This document shows, piece after piece, positions 1 to 8,246 of a stretch of 32,971 nt of DNA; the first letter of the stretch is position 1; each line of letters opens with the position of its first letter. This DNA is from Bdellovibrionales bacterium (GTDB lineage: Bacteria; Bdellovibrionota; Bdellovibrionia; Bdellovibrionales; UBA1609). The notes beneath the pieces were generated by a model. That model was given only the letters and a program-made list of their open reading frames with translations. It did no database searches and had not been told where the DNA came from. The position numbers were made by a program, and so were the translations under genes. The stretch is from contig JADZEO010000088.1 in assembly GCA_020850475.1 (NCBI GenBank), positions 1 to 32,971 on the forward strand. Reading direction: 5' to 3'.

Positions 1-446
1 CCATAGTGAAGGGTCAGTTGGGTGGACTGCAGCGAAGTCCCGAGCAAACGCAGATTGAACAAGTAAGAGCTGGCGGTGATTTCGCCTGGCCAGTTTTCAA
101 ACTCACCAGTGATCCCAAAGATGCGATAATAGAGCGACAACCAGCCTCGAGACAAATCATCTTCGTTGGTGACGCCGGGAGCGAGGTCAGATTCACCCTC
201 GTAGCTAAAACTCAACCCGCCGAGCGTTCCCTCAAAATTTACCGGGGACGTGTTCAGCGCCAACCAGTAATCCATGAGACGCACCTTTTGCTTCTGCGCG
301 AGCCAATCTTCGAGAGTCCAACGCGAGCTTTCTTTCTTTTTTTGTTGCTGCTGAAAATCTTGAAGCCACTTCGGCATGACCGCTCCGGCTGTCAGTGGAG
401 TGAGCGCAAAGGCAATCGCTAAAACCAGTCCTCGTACCCAGTGCAA
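1..446 (-). CDS. Exported protein, probable outer-membrane type, 3' end cut by window edge
   Basis: This is an open frame with no stop before the left edge, giving 148 visible residues. I chose the TTG start at 446 because AGGAG lies six bases upstream and the codons that follow encode a classic signal peptide: a short basic start (HWVRG), a hydrophobic core, and a cleavage site near TAGA. After the signal comes a Gln/Lys-rich stretch, then alternating polar and aromatic residues (for example GLSFSYEGE and GWLSLYYRIFG) that look like beta-strands. It begins 16 bases after the stop of the gene at 463-1440, so it is probably the last visible gene of the ABC/GldG operon. I do not recognise the family. 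An outer-membrane barrel is an inference from strand character only. Confidence 0.6.
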   Translation of the reverse strand, partial: MHWVRGLVLAIAFALTPLTAGAVMPKWLQDFQQQQKKKESSRWTLEDWLAQKQKVRLMDYWLALNTSPVNFEGTLGGLSFSYEGESDLAPGVTNEDDLSRGWLSLYYRIFGITGEFENWPGEITASSYLFNLRLLGTSLQSTQLTLHY

Positions 447-462
447 GAGCTTCTCCTGAAAA

Positions 463-1440
463 CTAAAAGGCCAAAATCAACCAAGCCGCGAGGTTGACGA
501 TAAAGGTGACGGAAGCGACCAGCGGCTTTTTTTCGGCGATCTCTTTGTCGACGGAAGTCATACCTGGTGCCAAGAGTTGAGGATCAACCCCCGAAGCGGC
601 CGCCGGACGGATGGCGTAACTCTCGCGCAGACGCTTGAGTTCGCGCGGCAAACGCACCAGCGTGGCCTCTTTGATTTCTGCCAACTTGGTAACCCGTAGA
701 ATTTCGACATTCAATATTCCGCGAGCTTCACTGACCACTCGCCCCTCAGCGAAGACTTCGGTCGTTGCCCCATCAAGAAATAGGGGACGCAAGTTGTCGC
801 TCAGCACGCGGACCAACTGCACTTGGTCGCCCACCTCGATGGCCGCATTTTCACCAATGTCGACTTTGACGAGGTATTTGTCTTTTTCTGAGTAAACGGG
901 TTTGCCAATCAAGTTATCAACCACCACAAAACCCTGATACGGAATGGACGCAACAAAGTCCATGATGAGTTTACGGGCGGCCCCGGGAATTTGGCGCGCT
1001 AACGGAATGGAGGGTTGCAACTGAAATTCATACTGCCAAAGTAAGCGCCCGTAATCTCCCTCGTAGATCTTCATGTAAAGAGTCTTACTCTGCAGATAGG
1101 TCACCACAAGAGCATGGGCATCCAAGAGCTTGCCTAGAATAATCGCATCGGCCGGACTGAGTTCACCTCGTGATTGGTAAACATCCTTTTGCACCATAAA
1201 GTTTTTGCTGGCCACTAAGAACCGACGGTTCTCGGTCAAGGCCTCACGCACCTGCCACCAAGCCTCTTCCGCCGCATCATTCAGCGATCGATCGGCTTGA
1301 AGTGGAAAGACTGTAATTCGACGAAGCAAGGGGTGTTGCACCGGACCCACTTGCTCGGCCCACGTCGGCAAAGTCCACAGTAACAACAGCAAGAAAATCC
1401 AGGATCGTTGGTGCATGATATTTATTGTACTCGGGAGCAT
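463..1440 (-). CDS. Exported CsgG/FlgT-like protein with C-terminal membrane anchor
   Basis: The protein has 325 residues. An ATG at 1440 has GGGAG eight to nine bases upstream; an internal ATG at 1416 lacks a clear ribosome site but would also leave an intact signal peptide (WIFLLLLLWTLPTWA, cleaved before EQ). Residues about 35-120 (RRITVFPL, then a helix, then ALVVTYL) resemble the nucleotide-free alpha/beta fold of CsgG, TolB-N and FlgT middle domains. Residues about 170-265 form a small beta-domain (VEVGDQVQLV-type strands) like the C-terminal domain of FlgT. The last 20 residues are hydrophobic (VASVTFIVNLAAWLILAF) and end the protein, suggesting a tail anchor or inner-membrane segment. 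It lies 39 bases downstream of the DUF429 gene. Function is unknown and the fold assignment is tentative. Confidence 0.6.
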   Translation of the reverse strand: MLPSTINIMHQRSWIFLLLLLWTLPTWAEQVGPVQHPLLRRITVFPLQADRSLNDAAEEAWWQVREALTENRRFLVASKNFMVQKDVYQSRGELSPADAIILGKLLDAHALVVTYLQSKTLYMKIYEGDYGRLLWQYEFQLQPSIPLARQIPGAARKLIMDFVASIPYQGFVVVDNLIGKPVYSEKDKYLVKVDIGENAAIEVGDQVQLVRVLSDNLRPLFLDGATTEVFAEGRVVSEARGILNVEILRVTKLAEIKEATLVRLPRELKRLRESYAIRPAAASGVDPQLLAPGMTSVDKEIAEKKPLVASVTFIVNLAAWLILAF

Positions 1441-1479
1441 CGACGACTCCCAAGGTGTTTACCAATTGCCCCGGACCTT

Positions 1480-2445
1480 CTACCAGCGAATGGACTCGCG
1501 CGGAAATTCAATCCAAGCCTCGGCGCGCGGAAACCCTTTAGGACGCGGTTCGGTTTGTCCGGTAAATTTTAACACCGCCGTCAGCGCGCAAACAAAGGCA
1601 TCAAAGGCTGGAGCAAACTCGATCATAGTCCGGGCATCTTGCTCGTAAATAAAGGCAATATCTCGCTGGACCAGTTTCTCAAGAATGGCTTCACGGCTTT
1701 CATCCCCTCCCACCGCATGCTTGTGATAACGCAAGTGAGATTTGATCACTCCGAGCGCCCGGCCGATCCGCCACAGCGACAATTTGGGATAAACCTCGAT
1801 GGCGGGAGCTTTCATTCTGCGCTCAAGAAACAAGGCCCGAGCGGTGAGAGGAGCCAAATTCGACCCCAACGCGTGAGAGGGATGGAACACTTCTTCGAGC
1901 TCCGAAGAAACATAGAGCTCAGCACAGCGCTCGGTGTAGGGCGTGAAGAGTCGCTCCGGGCGCTTCTTTTTGTTGCGCTCGCGGTAGTGCTTCCACATCC
2001 ATTTGATTTCCGGTTCACTGCAATCCTCGTATCCCGGGCATTTGAGGCGACAGCGCATGCACTTCGGCAACTTCAAAGGCGCATCAACGGCAATGGTTTC
2101 GACCTCTCCGGCCCCTTCAATGAGCCGAAAGACAATCTGGTCCGCCGACAACTCACCCTCACTGCGAATTCGGGGAAAGAGCTGACTCAAAAAAATTTTG
2201 CGGTAATGCGGATAGTACTCGAGCAGAGCGAGGCAGGTTTTGTCGGTCTTCCCCCCGCCCAGGGCAAGGCCGGCAAAGATCTTGACGTTGAGTTTGCCTT
2301 TTTTTCCGGCGAATAAATGGGCCCGCGCCTCTTCGCGCATTTCGCGCAGACTTTGCGCCAGAGCATCGCCCGAACCGGAGCCCGAAACCGAAACTAAATC
2401 TGCTGTAACCTCAAGGGTAGGATCTGAAATCCCGCTGCCTGACAT
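1480..2445 (-). CDS. DUF429 family protein (RNase H-like fold, predicted nuclease)
   Basis: The 321-residue protein shows the DUF429 landmarks: an N-terminal strand and glycine turn (FAGLALGGGK, standing where the family has its DG motif), an internal VDAPLKLP segment, and a later IEVYPK segment. Between them lies a cysteine cluster, CMRCRLKCPGYEDC, which could bind a metal. The family is known only as a predicted RNase H-like nuclease. The start is uncertain. The ATG at 2445 (GGGAG ten bases upstream) overlaps the kinase gene by 52 bases and adds a Ser/Gly-rich leader. The ATG at 2340 is closer to the conserved core but has no ribosome site. The overlap indicates translational coupling to the GHMP kinase. 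A link to nucleotide or nucleic acid turnover is known for the family only by prediction. Confidence 0.75.
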   Translation of the reverse strand: MSGSGISDPTLEVTADLVSVSGSGSGDALAQSLREMREEARAHLFAGKKGKLNVKIFAGLALGGGKTDKTCLALLEYYPHYRKIFLSQLFPRIRSEGELSADQIVFRLIEGAGEVETIAVDAPLKLPKCMRCRLKCPGYEDCSEPEIKWMWKHYRERNKKKRPERLFTPYTERCAELYVSSELEEVFHPSHALGSNLAPLTARALFLERRMKAPAIEVYPKLSLWRIGRALGVIKSHLRYHKHAVGGDESREAILEKLVQRDIAFIYEQDARTMIEFAPAFDAFVCALTAVLKFTGQTEPRPKGFPRAEAWIEFPRESIRW

Positions 2446-3380
2446 GCGGCTTCGACTCCCCGTTTTCTCTCTGCAGGCGACCAAACCACCACACAACCAC
2501 CGCCGCCCGCTCCACATATCTTAACAGCATCGGCGCCAGCCGACAAAACGACATCTTTCAACTCTTCAATACGGGGGCTCGAAAAGTGTGGAGTTAACAT
2601 GACTCGAAAGCGGTATTCCTCAGAAAAAAGCCGAGGGATTTCATCCCATTGAGAAGAGAGAACCACTTTTTGCATATGCTTGGCGACTTGATTGATTTCG
2701 CGCAGTGCTGCCAAGACCTGAGCGCTCCCCTCAATCACTGCCTTAATCACTTGCCAATTGTTAATGCCACTGTGATGAGGGACCCCAGTGTAGACCAAAG
2801 TCATAGAGCGCTCAAAAACGTCTTTGGGTGTCGCTTGTGATTCCAGTCGAATGCCGTCGGCGTGATAGTTGATAAAGTGCAAACCGGACTGAAAAGCTGG
2901 AATGTAGTCTTGAGTCCCGGTCGGGGCCTTGATCAACTGAGCTTCAAGATTGTGGGCCACCTCAACGATATCCCGAACCGTCCACTGTCGGCCCAACCAC
3001 TTGCCAAAGGCCTTTAACAAGCTAATCGTTAAACTGGAGCTACCACCCAAGCCGCCACCCACCGGAGAATCGGAGCGTGTCTCCAGCGAAAAATTCTGAG
3101 TGGGTTTAAAATATTCGGCCACGATCCGAATGAGCCGAAGCTCGGGGTCCGTACAACTCATCAATTGATTGAGGTTCGCAAAGCTCTTGCGGTATTTGAG
3201 ATCATTCATCACGATCTCGATGGACTTGCCTTCCTGAGGCGTGAGTTTGGCTTCGGTACAAATCCCAATCGAAAAATTCACTGTCAAACAATGCGAATCG
3301 ACGAGCGGAAATAAGGGCCAGCAATCAAGAGTGCCACCGGCCAAATCAATCCGCGTGGGACTGGTCGTGGTTATCGTCAC
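2394..3380 (-). CDS. GHMP family sugar kinase (heptose-7-phosphate kinase-like)
   Basis: At 328 residues this is a normal-length GHMP kinase. It phosphorylates a small alcohol or sugar with ATP in the cytoplasm. Visible motifs in order are the substrate-binding start SPTRIDLAGGTLD (residues 6-18), the ATP-binding loop SPVGGGLGGSSSL (about 105-117), GTQDY with a downstream Phe/Gly segment (about 155-170), and the C-terminal glycine motif KICGAGGGG (about 285-295). The pattern is closest to D-glycero-D-manno-heptose 7-phosphate kinases and related sugar kinases, but the substrate cannot be read from sequence. The start is a GTG that overlaps the stop of the DUF4340 gene as GTGA, with AAGGAAG upstream. 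No other heptose-pathway gene is visible nearby, so the role inside this operon is unclear. Confidence 0.85.
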   Translation of the reverse strand: MTITTTSPTRIDLAGGTLDCWPLFPLVDSHCLTVNFSIGICTEAKLTPQEGKSIEIVMNDLKYRKSFANLNQLMSCTDPELRLIRIVAEYFKPTQNFSLETRSDSPVGGGLGGSSSLTISLLKAFGKWLGRQWTVRDIVEVAHNLEAQLIKAPTGTQDYIPAFQSGLHFINYHADGIRLESQATPKDVFERSMTLVYTGVPHHSGINNWQVIKAVIEGSAQVLAALREINQVAKHMQKVVLSSQWDEIPRLFSEEYRFRVMLTPHFSSPRIEELKDVVLSAGADAVKICGAGGGGCVVVWSPAERKRGVEAACQAAGFQILPLRLQQI

Positions 3381-4828
3381 TTGGCTTCCTTGCCAGTTGA
3401 CTGGCTATTGGGAGGTTGAGCGGCTCCCGCTCCGGCAGCAGAGGCCTCGGGCTTAGCCAAATCCTTAAGCAAAGTTTGTCCTGGCAAACCGTCAATTTTT
3501 GCCGTGGCAACTCCCAGCGTCTCCGCAGCGAGATTGGTCTTTGCATAGTAAAGTTCTTCGTCTGAATCGACCTTAAGCTCCTGCTTGGCTTTAAAACTGG
3601 CACCCCAGCTGAGTTCAAAGAGCGCTTCACCCTTGCTGTTTTTGAGCACCACGCGATTAGCCGGTGGCTGCAACCCTTTACCCGGTTTGGCCCCTAAAAA
3701 GTAGCGAGCCTCGAGCTCACCCAAGTTCTGTATGAGACTCGCCACTCGTTCTTGATCCACTTCCTTGCCCGCCACCGGAACGGTAACGGTCCACTTGCCG
3801 TCTTTTTTTTCTAAACTCAGATCAGTCAAGCTGGTTTTTAGAGAGAGCTTCTCCACCGCGTCCGGAACAAACTTAAAAGGTAATTTTTTATCTCGAAAGT
3901 CACTCAGATTCTTACTAAAGCGCCGAACCGTATCTTCATGAATTTTATAAATGGTGGCCCGCTCCGAATGATAAGCAAAACCCTCTTTGCCGGCCGGGGC
4001 GCGCTTCACCTTCATCCACCAATGAGGACCAGGTCCATCAGCACCATCCAGCCAATACTCAAGAACCAGATCCGGCTGATCCAAGCCAAAATGAGCCAGT
4101 AGCTTTGGCTCAGTTTCCTCAGCAACAAAATCAAGTGCTTTAAAATTGGAAGAGTCCAAGACGAACTTGTCGACTTCATCGGCCGCAATCGGCAGGTCGG
4201 GTTGGCGATCCGCCTTCCAAACTTCACCTTCACGTTTGATCGTGAGATCAATTTTGTCTTTGGGGACCCGCAAACGAAATCCGCTAATCTTTTTGTCGGA
4301 ATGAAAAAACTTTTTGTCGCGAAGCTCGCCAATGGCCTTCTGGCCAATTCGTTCCCAATCACTGGTACCTACCAACAACCGATTGCCTTCTCGAATAAAA
4401 AATGAACCGTCATAGGCTTTCTCAGAACTCACTTCGATTTGCCGACGCTCGTTGCTTTTGCCAACCATCTCGAATTGTACAGTGGCATTCTCCAGGCCAT
4501 AGTCCTTCCAATTGGTGTTGTTCTCCTCGACAACTTTGCCATCCTGACTCAAGATCGAAGAGATGTAACTGCCCACCATGAAATCGTCAGTCCGATCTTC
4601 AACGGGCTTTTTTAGTTTCCAGTTGTAGCCGTCACGGATGAGAGTGAAGCTCTCATCCGAGCGAGTCACTGATAGCTCCACGACATCGATTTCGTTCCAA
4701 GGGAAAAGACGGTCTTTTTTGGCCTCACGCACGGCGACCGACTCGCCTCTTTGCATTTCATAGACCGTAAAGCCGACAACCGCAGCCACAATGACCGCGA
4801 AGATGAGAGTTGAGCGAAAGGACTTCAT
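3377..4828 (-). CDS. DUF4340 domain-containing protein of GldG-type ABC cassette
   Basis: The 483-residue protein begins with an uncleaved-looking membrane segment (STLIFAVIVAAVVGFTVYEM) followed by a long periplasmic part. It contains repeated units of the DUF4340 type: FPW..IDVVELSV, then WKLKKPVEDRTD, an ENxxWKDYGLEN segment and RLLVGT, a pattern that recurs weakly in the second half. The C-terminus is Ala/Pro/Ser-rich. I chose the ATG at 4828, not 4849, because it makes an ATGA overlap with the upstream GldG-type gene and has GGAGG six bases before it. DUF4340 proteins regularly follow GldG-like genes in ABC-2 cassettes. They are thought to be auxiliary envelope components, but the transported substrate is not established. 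Confidence 0.85.
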   Translation of the reverse strand: MKSFRSTLIFAVIVAAVVGFTVYEMQRGESVAVREAKKDRLFPWNEIDVVELSVTRSDESFTLIRDGYNWKLKKPVEDRTDDFMVGSYISSILSQDGKVVEENNTNWKDYGLENATVQFEMVGKSNERRQIEVSSEKAYDGSFFIREGNRLLVGTSDWERIGQKAIGELRDKKFFHSDKKISGFRLRVPKDKIDLTIKREGEVWKADRQPDLPIAADEVDKFVLDSSNFKALDFVAEETEPKLLAHFGLDQPDLVLEYWLDGADGPGPHWWMKVKRAPAGKEGFAYHSERATIYKIHEDTVRRFSKNLSDFRDKKLPFKFVPDAVEKLSLKTSLTDLSLEKKDGKWTVTVPVAGKEVDQERVASLIQNLGELEARYFLGAKPGKGLQPPANRVVLKNSKGEALFELSWGASFKAKQELKVDSDEELYYAKTNLAAETLGVATAKIDGLPGQTLLKDLAKPEASAAGAGAAQPPNSQSTGKEAK

Positions 4829-6408
4829 GCGCCCCTCCGGCGAAACCATACCACCGCACTCGACACGAGCAGGGCCAGAGGCAGAAGCAGTCCAGCAATG
4901 ACCACAATCACTCGAGTTGTCGGCGTAAGATTGAGTCGCGTCCCCTCAACTTTCTTGGGCCGAATACTAATGAGGTCCGCTTCTTTAGCCAAATACGCCA
5001 TGGCGTTCAAGATCATGTCCCGATTGATTCCCTGAATGATCCAGGCATTGGTCAGAAAGTCGCTATCTCCAAATACCACGGCCGCAAAGTTCTCACTGCT
5101 CTCTTCGGCTTTGGTTTGGCCTTCGGGACCTTCCAAGGTTCGCCCAGGCAAACGGCCTTCGGCTGACATCGCCAAAGTGAACTGCTGGCGCGGTGACTCT
5201 GGCTTGTTGGCCCGCGAGAGGTCCGAAACCGCATAACTCGCTTCATTGGTCTTAATGAGTTCGCGAATCGTTAGACTTCCGGGGGCGTCGGGAGCTTTGC
5301 TGACCTGACTCGCCAAGGGAAAGGCGGTAAAGTTTTGCCCCGAGCGAAAGGCCCGAGTGATTTCACTCGATTTGTCAAAGGCCACGCCCAAGGCTTCGCC
5401 GGCATCTCGTTGGGCCAAGAAGTTAAACTCATTGACCAGAAAGTTATTGCCGAACTCAATGCCAAAAGTCTTGGTCAACTGGGCGATTTGACTGCGCTCA
5501 CCTGGGTCCGCGGCAACGAGAAAGCGGCCGCCTTTGCGGGCAAATTCACGCAAAACTTCGAGTTCTCGATCCTGCAACTGACTGGTGGGTCCGACAATGG
5601 CGACGATCGACGCATCGGCGGGAAGCTCCGGCCGCTCCAGGAGCGACACTGTCGAAACTTCAAACGACGAATCCTCAAGCCCCTGCTTGAGCACGGCCAA
5701 CCCGTGTTCATCGTCTTCGCCGCCCTCGAGGGATTTTTCGCCGTGACCGGTGAGAAAGTAAATCTTCTTTTTGTCCGAGCGAGTCGCCTTGATCAGCGCG
5801 GTCGTGAGCTGTTCTTCCTTTAAAGGTTGCTGGGCGCGGATCTTGCGCCCTTGGTATTCGACAAAGACCACCAGCCCAGGTTCGCTCTTAACGTCTTTAA
5901 GATACTTTTGGGCTTCGGCGTGTTCGCGGTAGGAGTCAATAAAGCGGACCTTCACGCGACCTGAGCTCTCCGTGTACATGCTGAGCATGTCTTTCATCTC
6001 GGCTTTAGGATTCATGTCGTTTTGGCCGCGATAAAAAACCAAGATTTGCACGTCTTCCTTGAGCTCGCTCAGGACTTTCTCAGTCTGTTCAGCCAATGAG
6101 TTGAGCTTTTCGGCGGTAAGGTCGAGCGACTTATCAAAACGCACGCCCAGAAAGTTGACCGCCACCAGCAAGCCCATCACCAGAACGATGAGCACTCCCA
6201 TGTTCATCCCGTGCTTGGTCGTCCGCAAAGACAAAAACTCCAAGTAGAATTTGTAGTCCATGCTCAGGGCCAGAGCGAAACTGGCCGCAAAAATCGCCAA
6301 AGGAATAAACAAGAAGTTGGCCCAGCCACCCAGGATAAAACGCACGGCAATCAAAATGACCAACGACAAACCACACAAAAGCCAAGAGATCTTTGCCCAA
6401 CGACTCAT
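4825..6408 (-). CDS. GldG family ABC transporter auxiliary protein
   Basis: The 527-residue protein has about three membrane segments in the first 80 residues and one at the C-terminus (VIVVIAGLLLPLALLVSSAVVWF, ending in RRRGA). Between them lies a large periplasmic domain with the GldG signatures: FDKSLDLTAEKLNSLAEQT at the start, VQILVFYRG, VKVRFIDSYRE, and KIYFLTGHGEKSLEGG. The family pairs with an ABC-2 permease and ATPase. It is named after Bacteroidetes gliding motility but is widespread in non-gliding bacteria. I chose the ATG at 6408, not the TTG at 6423, because GGAGGT sits seven bases upstream. The permease gene stops five bases before it. Confidence 0.9.
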   Translation of the reverse strand: MSRWAKISWLLCGLSLVILIAVRFILGGWANFLFIPLAIFAASFALALSMDYKFYLEFLSLRTTKHGMNMGVLIVLVMGLLVAVNFLGVRFDKSLDLTAEKLNSLAEQTEKVLSELKEDVQILVFYRGQNDMNPKAEMKDMLSMYTESSGRVKVRFIDSYREHAEAQKYLKDVKSEPGLVVFVEYQGRKIRAQQPLKEEQLTTALIKATRSDKKKIYFLTGHGEKSLEGGEDDEHGLAVLKQGLEDSSFEVSTVSLLERPELPADASIVAIVGPTSQLQDRELEVLREFARKGGRFLVAADPGERSQIAQLTKTFGIEFGNNFLVNEFNFLAQRDAGEALGVAFDKSSEITRAFRSGQNFTAFPLASQVSKAPDAPGSLTIRELIKTNEASYAVSDLSRANKPESPRQQFTLAMSAEGRLPGRTLEGPEGQTKAEESSENFAAVVFGDSDFLTNAWIIQGINRDMILNAMAYLAKEADLISIRPKKVEGTRLNLTPTTRVIVVIAGLLLPLALLVSSAVVWFRRRGA

Positions 6409-6413
6409 CGACC

Positions 6414-7178
6414 TTACCTCCAACGAGAAGATTCAACCACCCGCTCTGTGAGAAACACAAAGAACGCGGCGGCACTGGCGAAAAATAGAAGGGAACTTAC
6501 TTTTAAAGTGCCCTTCATGAAATTGACAAACTGTTGTGGAACCGAAATATGCTCGAGGACCTTGACCATCTCCGGCTGATCCGTCATTTCGGCGGCCTGA
6601 CCCAAGAACCACAAAGCCAAATTAAGGATCAACGCCATGACGACCGCAAGGACGACGGATTCCGTTACCGACGAGGCGAACAAGCCGACGGCGACGTAAA
6701 TCCCCATAATCAAGGCCATCCCTAGATAGGAAGTCATCAGTGGCCCCAGCGAAAAATCCGCAAAGGCCAAAGTGATTAAGGGATAAAGAAACGAAATGGA
6801 AATCAAGGCGAGGCCCGCCCCAAATGCCGCCAAGAATTTTCCCAGAGAAATCTCCGCGGCGGTGATCGGTACTGTCAGCAGCAAATCGTAAGTGCGCAAC
6901 TTCTTTTCTTCGGCCAACAACCTCATCGTCAGAGCCGGAATGGCGAAAATCAAAATGATATTGACCCTAGCTAAATGGGAAGCAAACAAAGTCTGGTGGA
7001 TATTCAATCCCCCACCCGATTGAAAGGCCCGAGCGGCGTAACGCTCAAACTGGAAAATTTGCGGCAAAAAGTTGTAGCTCCAAATGCACGCACACAATCC
7101 TGCGACCATGAGAAACATGGGGCTCGCGACCAAAACTCGAAAATCCTTCCAGGCGACCGTCCAAGCTCCTCGCATCAT
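6414..7178 (-). CDS. ABC-2 type transporter permease (GldF-like)
   Basis: The 254-residue protein has the ABC-2 permease layout: a cytosolic start (AWTVAWKDFRVLVASP), a first membrane segment, an extracytoplasmic stretch (about residues 35-60), then five further hydrophobic segments ending near FFASAAAFFVFL. The conserved helix with LLAEEKKLRTYDLLLTVP (about 88-105) is the cytosolic coupling element typical of GldF-like permeases. Its start overlaps the ATPase stop as ATGA, and a second in-frame ATG at 7175 is equally possible. GGAGG precedes both. It should form the membrane channel of the transporter whose ATPase is encoded just upstream and whose auxiliary protein is encoded just downstream. 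Confidence 0.9.
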   Translation of the reverse strand: MMRGAWTVAWKDFRVLVASPMFLMVAGLCACIWSYNFLPQIFQFERYAARAFQSGGGLNIHQTLFASHLARVNIILIFAIPALTMRLLAEEKKLRTYDLLLTVPITAAEISLGKFLAAFGAGLALISISFLYPLITLAFADFSLGPLMTSYLGMALIMGIYVAVGLFASSVTESVVLAVVMALILNLALWFLGQAAEMTDQPEMVKVLEHISVPQQFVNFMKGTLKVSSLLFFASAAAFFVFLTERVVESSRWR

Positions 7179-8122
7179 AGTGCACCTCCTGTCGGTTGCG
7201 CAGATCCCAGTTCACTCGTGAGTTGAATAAAGATATCTTCCAGATCCATGCTGGTGGACTTCATTTCCAAAAGTCCCGCGCCCTCGGCCACGATCAGATT
7301 GGCGACGGCCTCGGTGGTGTCTTCGGCGCCGTCGACATCAATTTGCAACACATTGCCTTCGGCTCGTAATTGATGAACACCGGCGACGTCGCCCAGACCC
7401 TTCTCAAGGCGCGACGAGGGCCGCCGGACTCGAACCACTAACTTTTGCCCGCCAGACATCCGTTTCGACAATCCCGCCAGAGAGTCTTCCGCGACGATTC
7501 GACCGCGATTAATAATTATGATGCGTTCACAGCTGGCTTGCACTTCGGGCAAAATGTGAGTCGAAAGCACGATGGTGTGCTGACCCTTAAGGCTGTGAAT
7601 GAGCTTGCGCATTTCGGCAACTTGCTTGGGATCAAGACCCACGGTGGGCTCATCAAGAATCAGGATCTCGGGATCAGCCACGAGAGCTTGTGCCAGCCCC
7701 ACCCGTTGACGGTAGCCTTTCGAGAGATTGTGAATTAAGCGCTTGCGCACATCTTGCAAATTGGTTTTTTCGAGCGCGGCATCGACCATGCTGTTAAGAT
7801 TGCCACTCGCCACCCCTCGCAAGCGAGCCACGTACTTGAGATAATCTTGGACAAACATGTCCATGTAAACCGGGGGGGTCTCCGGCAGATAACCAATACG
7901 ACGCTTCACCTCAATTGGTGATTCGAACACGTCAAAGCCAGCCACTTTGACGATGCCCGAGGTGGGCGCCATGTAGCCCGTGATAATTTTCATGGTGGTG
8001 GATTTCCCCGCACCGTTGGGTCCCAGAAAACCGACAACCTCACCCTTGCTGACTGAAAAGTTGAGGCGGTCAATTGCCGTGCGGTCCCCATAGTTTTTCG
8101 TTAGATCGCGCACTTCAATCAT
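7175..8122 (-). CDS. ABC transporter ATP-binding protein (GldA-like)
   Basis: The 315-residue ATPase has a complete nucleotide-binding domain: Walker A GPNGAGKST (about 33-41), a Q-loop region near GYLPETPPVY, the signature LSKGYRQRVGLAQAL, Walker B ILILDEPTVGLDP and the switch His in LSTHIL. A C-terminal extension of about 100 residues (from KLVVRVRRP on) matches the regulatory tail of GldA/DUF4162-like ATPases. I chose the ATG at 8122, which has AGGAG seven to eight bases upstream, over the alternative start at 8143. It is the first gene of the operon and is preceded by a promoter-like sequence at 8157-8184. Confidence 0.93.
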   Translation of the reverse strand: MIEVRDLTKNYGDRTAIDRLNFSVSKGEVVGFLGPNGAGKSTTMKIITGYMAPTSGIVKVAGFDVFESPIEVKRRIGYLPETPPVYMDMFVQDYLKYVARLRGVASGNLNSMVDAALEKTNLQDVRKRLIHNLSKGYRQRVGLAQALVADPEILILDEPTVGLDPKQVAEMRKLIHSLKGQHTIVLSTHILPEVQASCERIIIINRGRIVAEDSLAGLSKRMSGGQKLVVRVRRPSSRLEKGLGDVAGVHQLRAEGNVLQIDVDGAEDTTEAVANLIVAEGAGLLEMKSTSMDLEDIFIQLTSELGSAQPTGGAL

Positions 8123-8156
8123 AGATGATTCTCCTCGTCTCAAGGTTGCGCCTAAA

Positions 8157-8184
8157 ATCCTAATTCGCCGATTTTATGAGTCAA
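8157..8184 (-). promoter_or_regulatory. Sigma-70-type promoter of the ABC/GldG operon
   Basis: Read on the minus strand, TTGACT (8179-8184) and TAGGAT (8157-8162) are separated by 16 bases. The first matches the -35 consensus at five of six bases and the second the -10 consensus at four of six. It lies about 35 bases upstream of the ATPase start, in a spacer of 124 bases between two genes pointing the same way. I see no convincing terminator for the preceding RqcH-like gene in the same spacer. Confidence 0.5.
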
Positions 8185-8246
8185 GACCTGTGTCGTTGTG
8201 ACTGGGATAATAATTGGTGCGTTGCGACTCTAAAAGTGGCGCAGCA

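Noticed and set aside
1639-2316. 225-codon plus-strand open frame
   Set aside because: It is antisense to the DUF429 gene, whose motifs are clear. Composition and lack of a ribosome site mark it as a shadow.
2394-3380. GHMP kinase as part of a heptose/LPS locus
   Set aside because: No GmhA, GmhB or heptosyltransferase gene is visible on either side, so naming a pathway would be unsupported.
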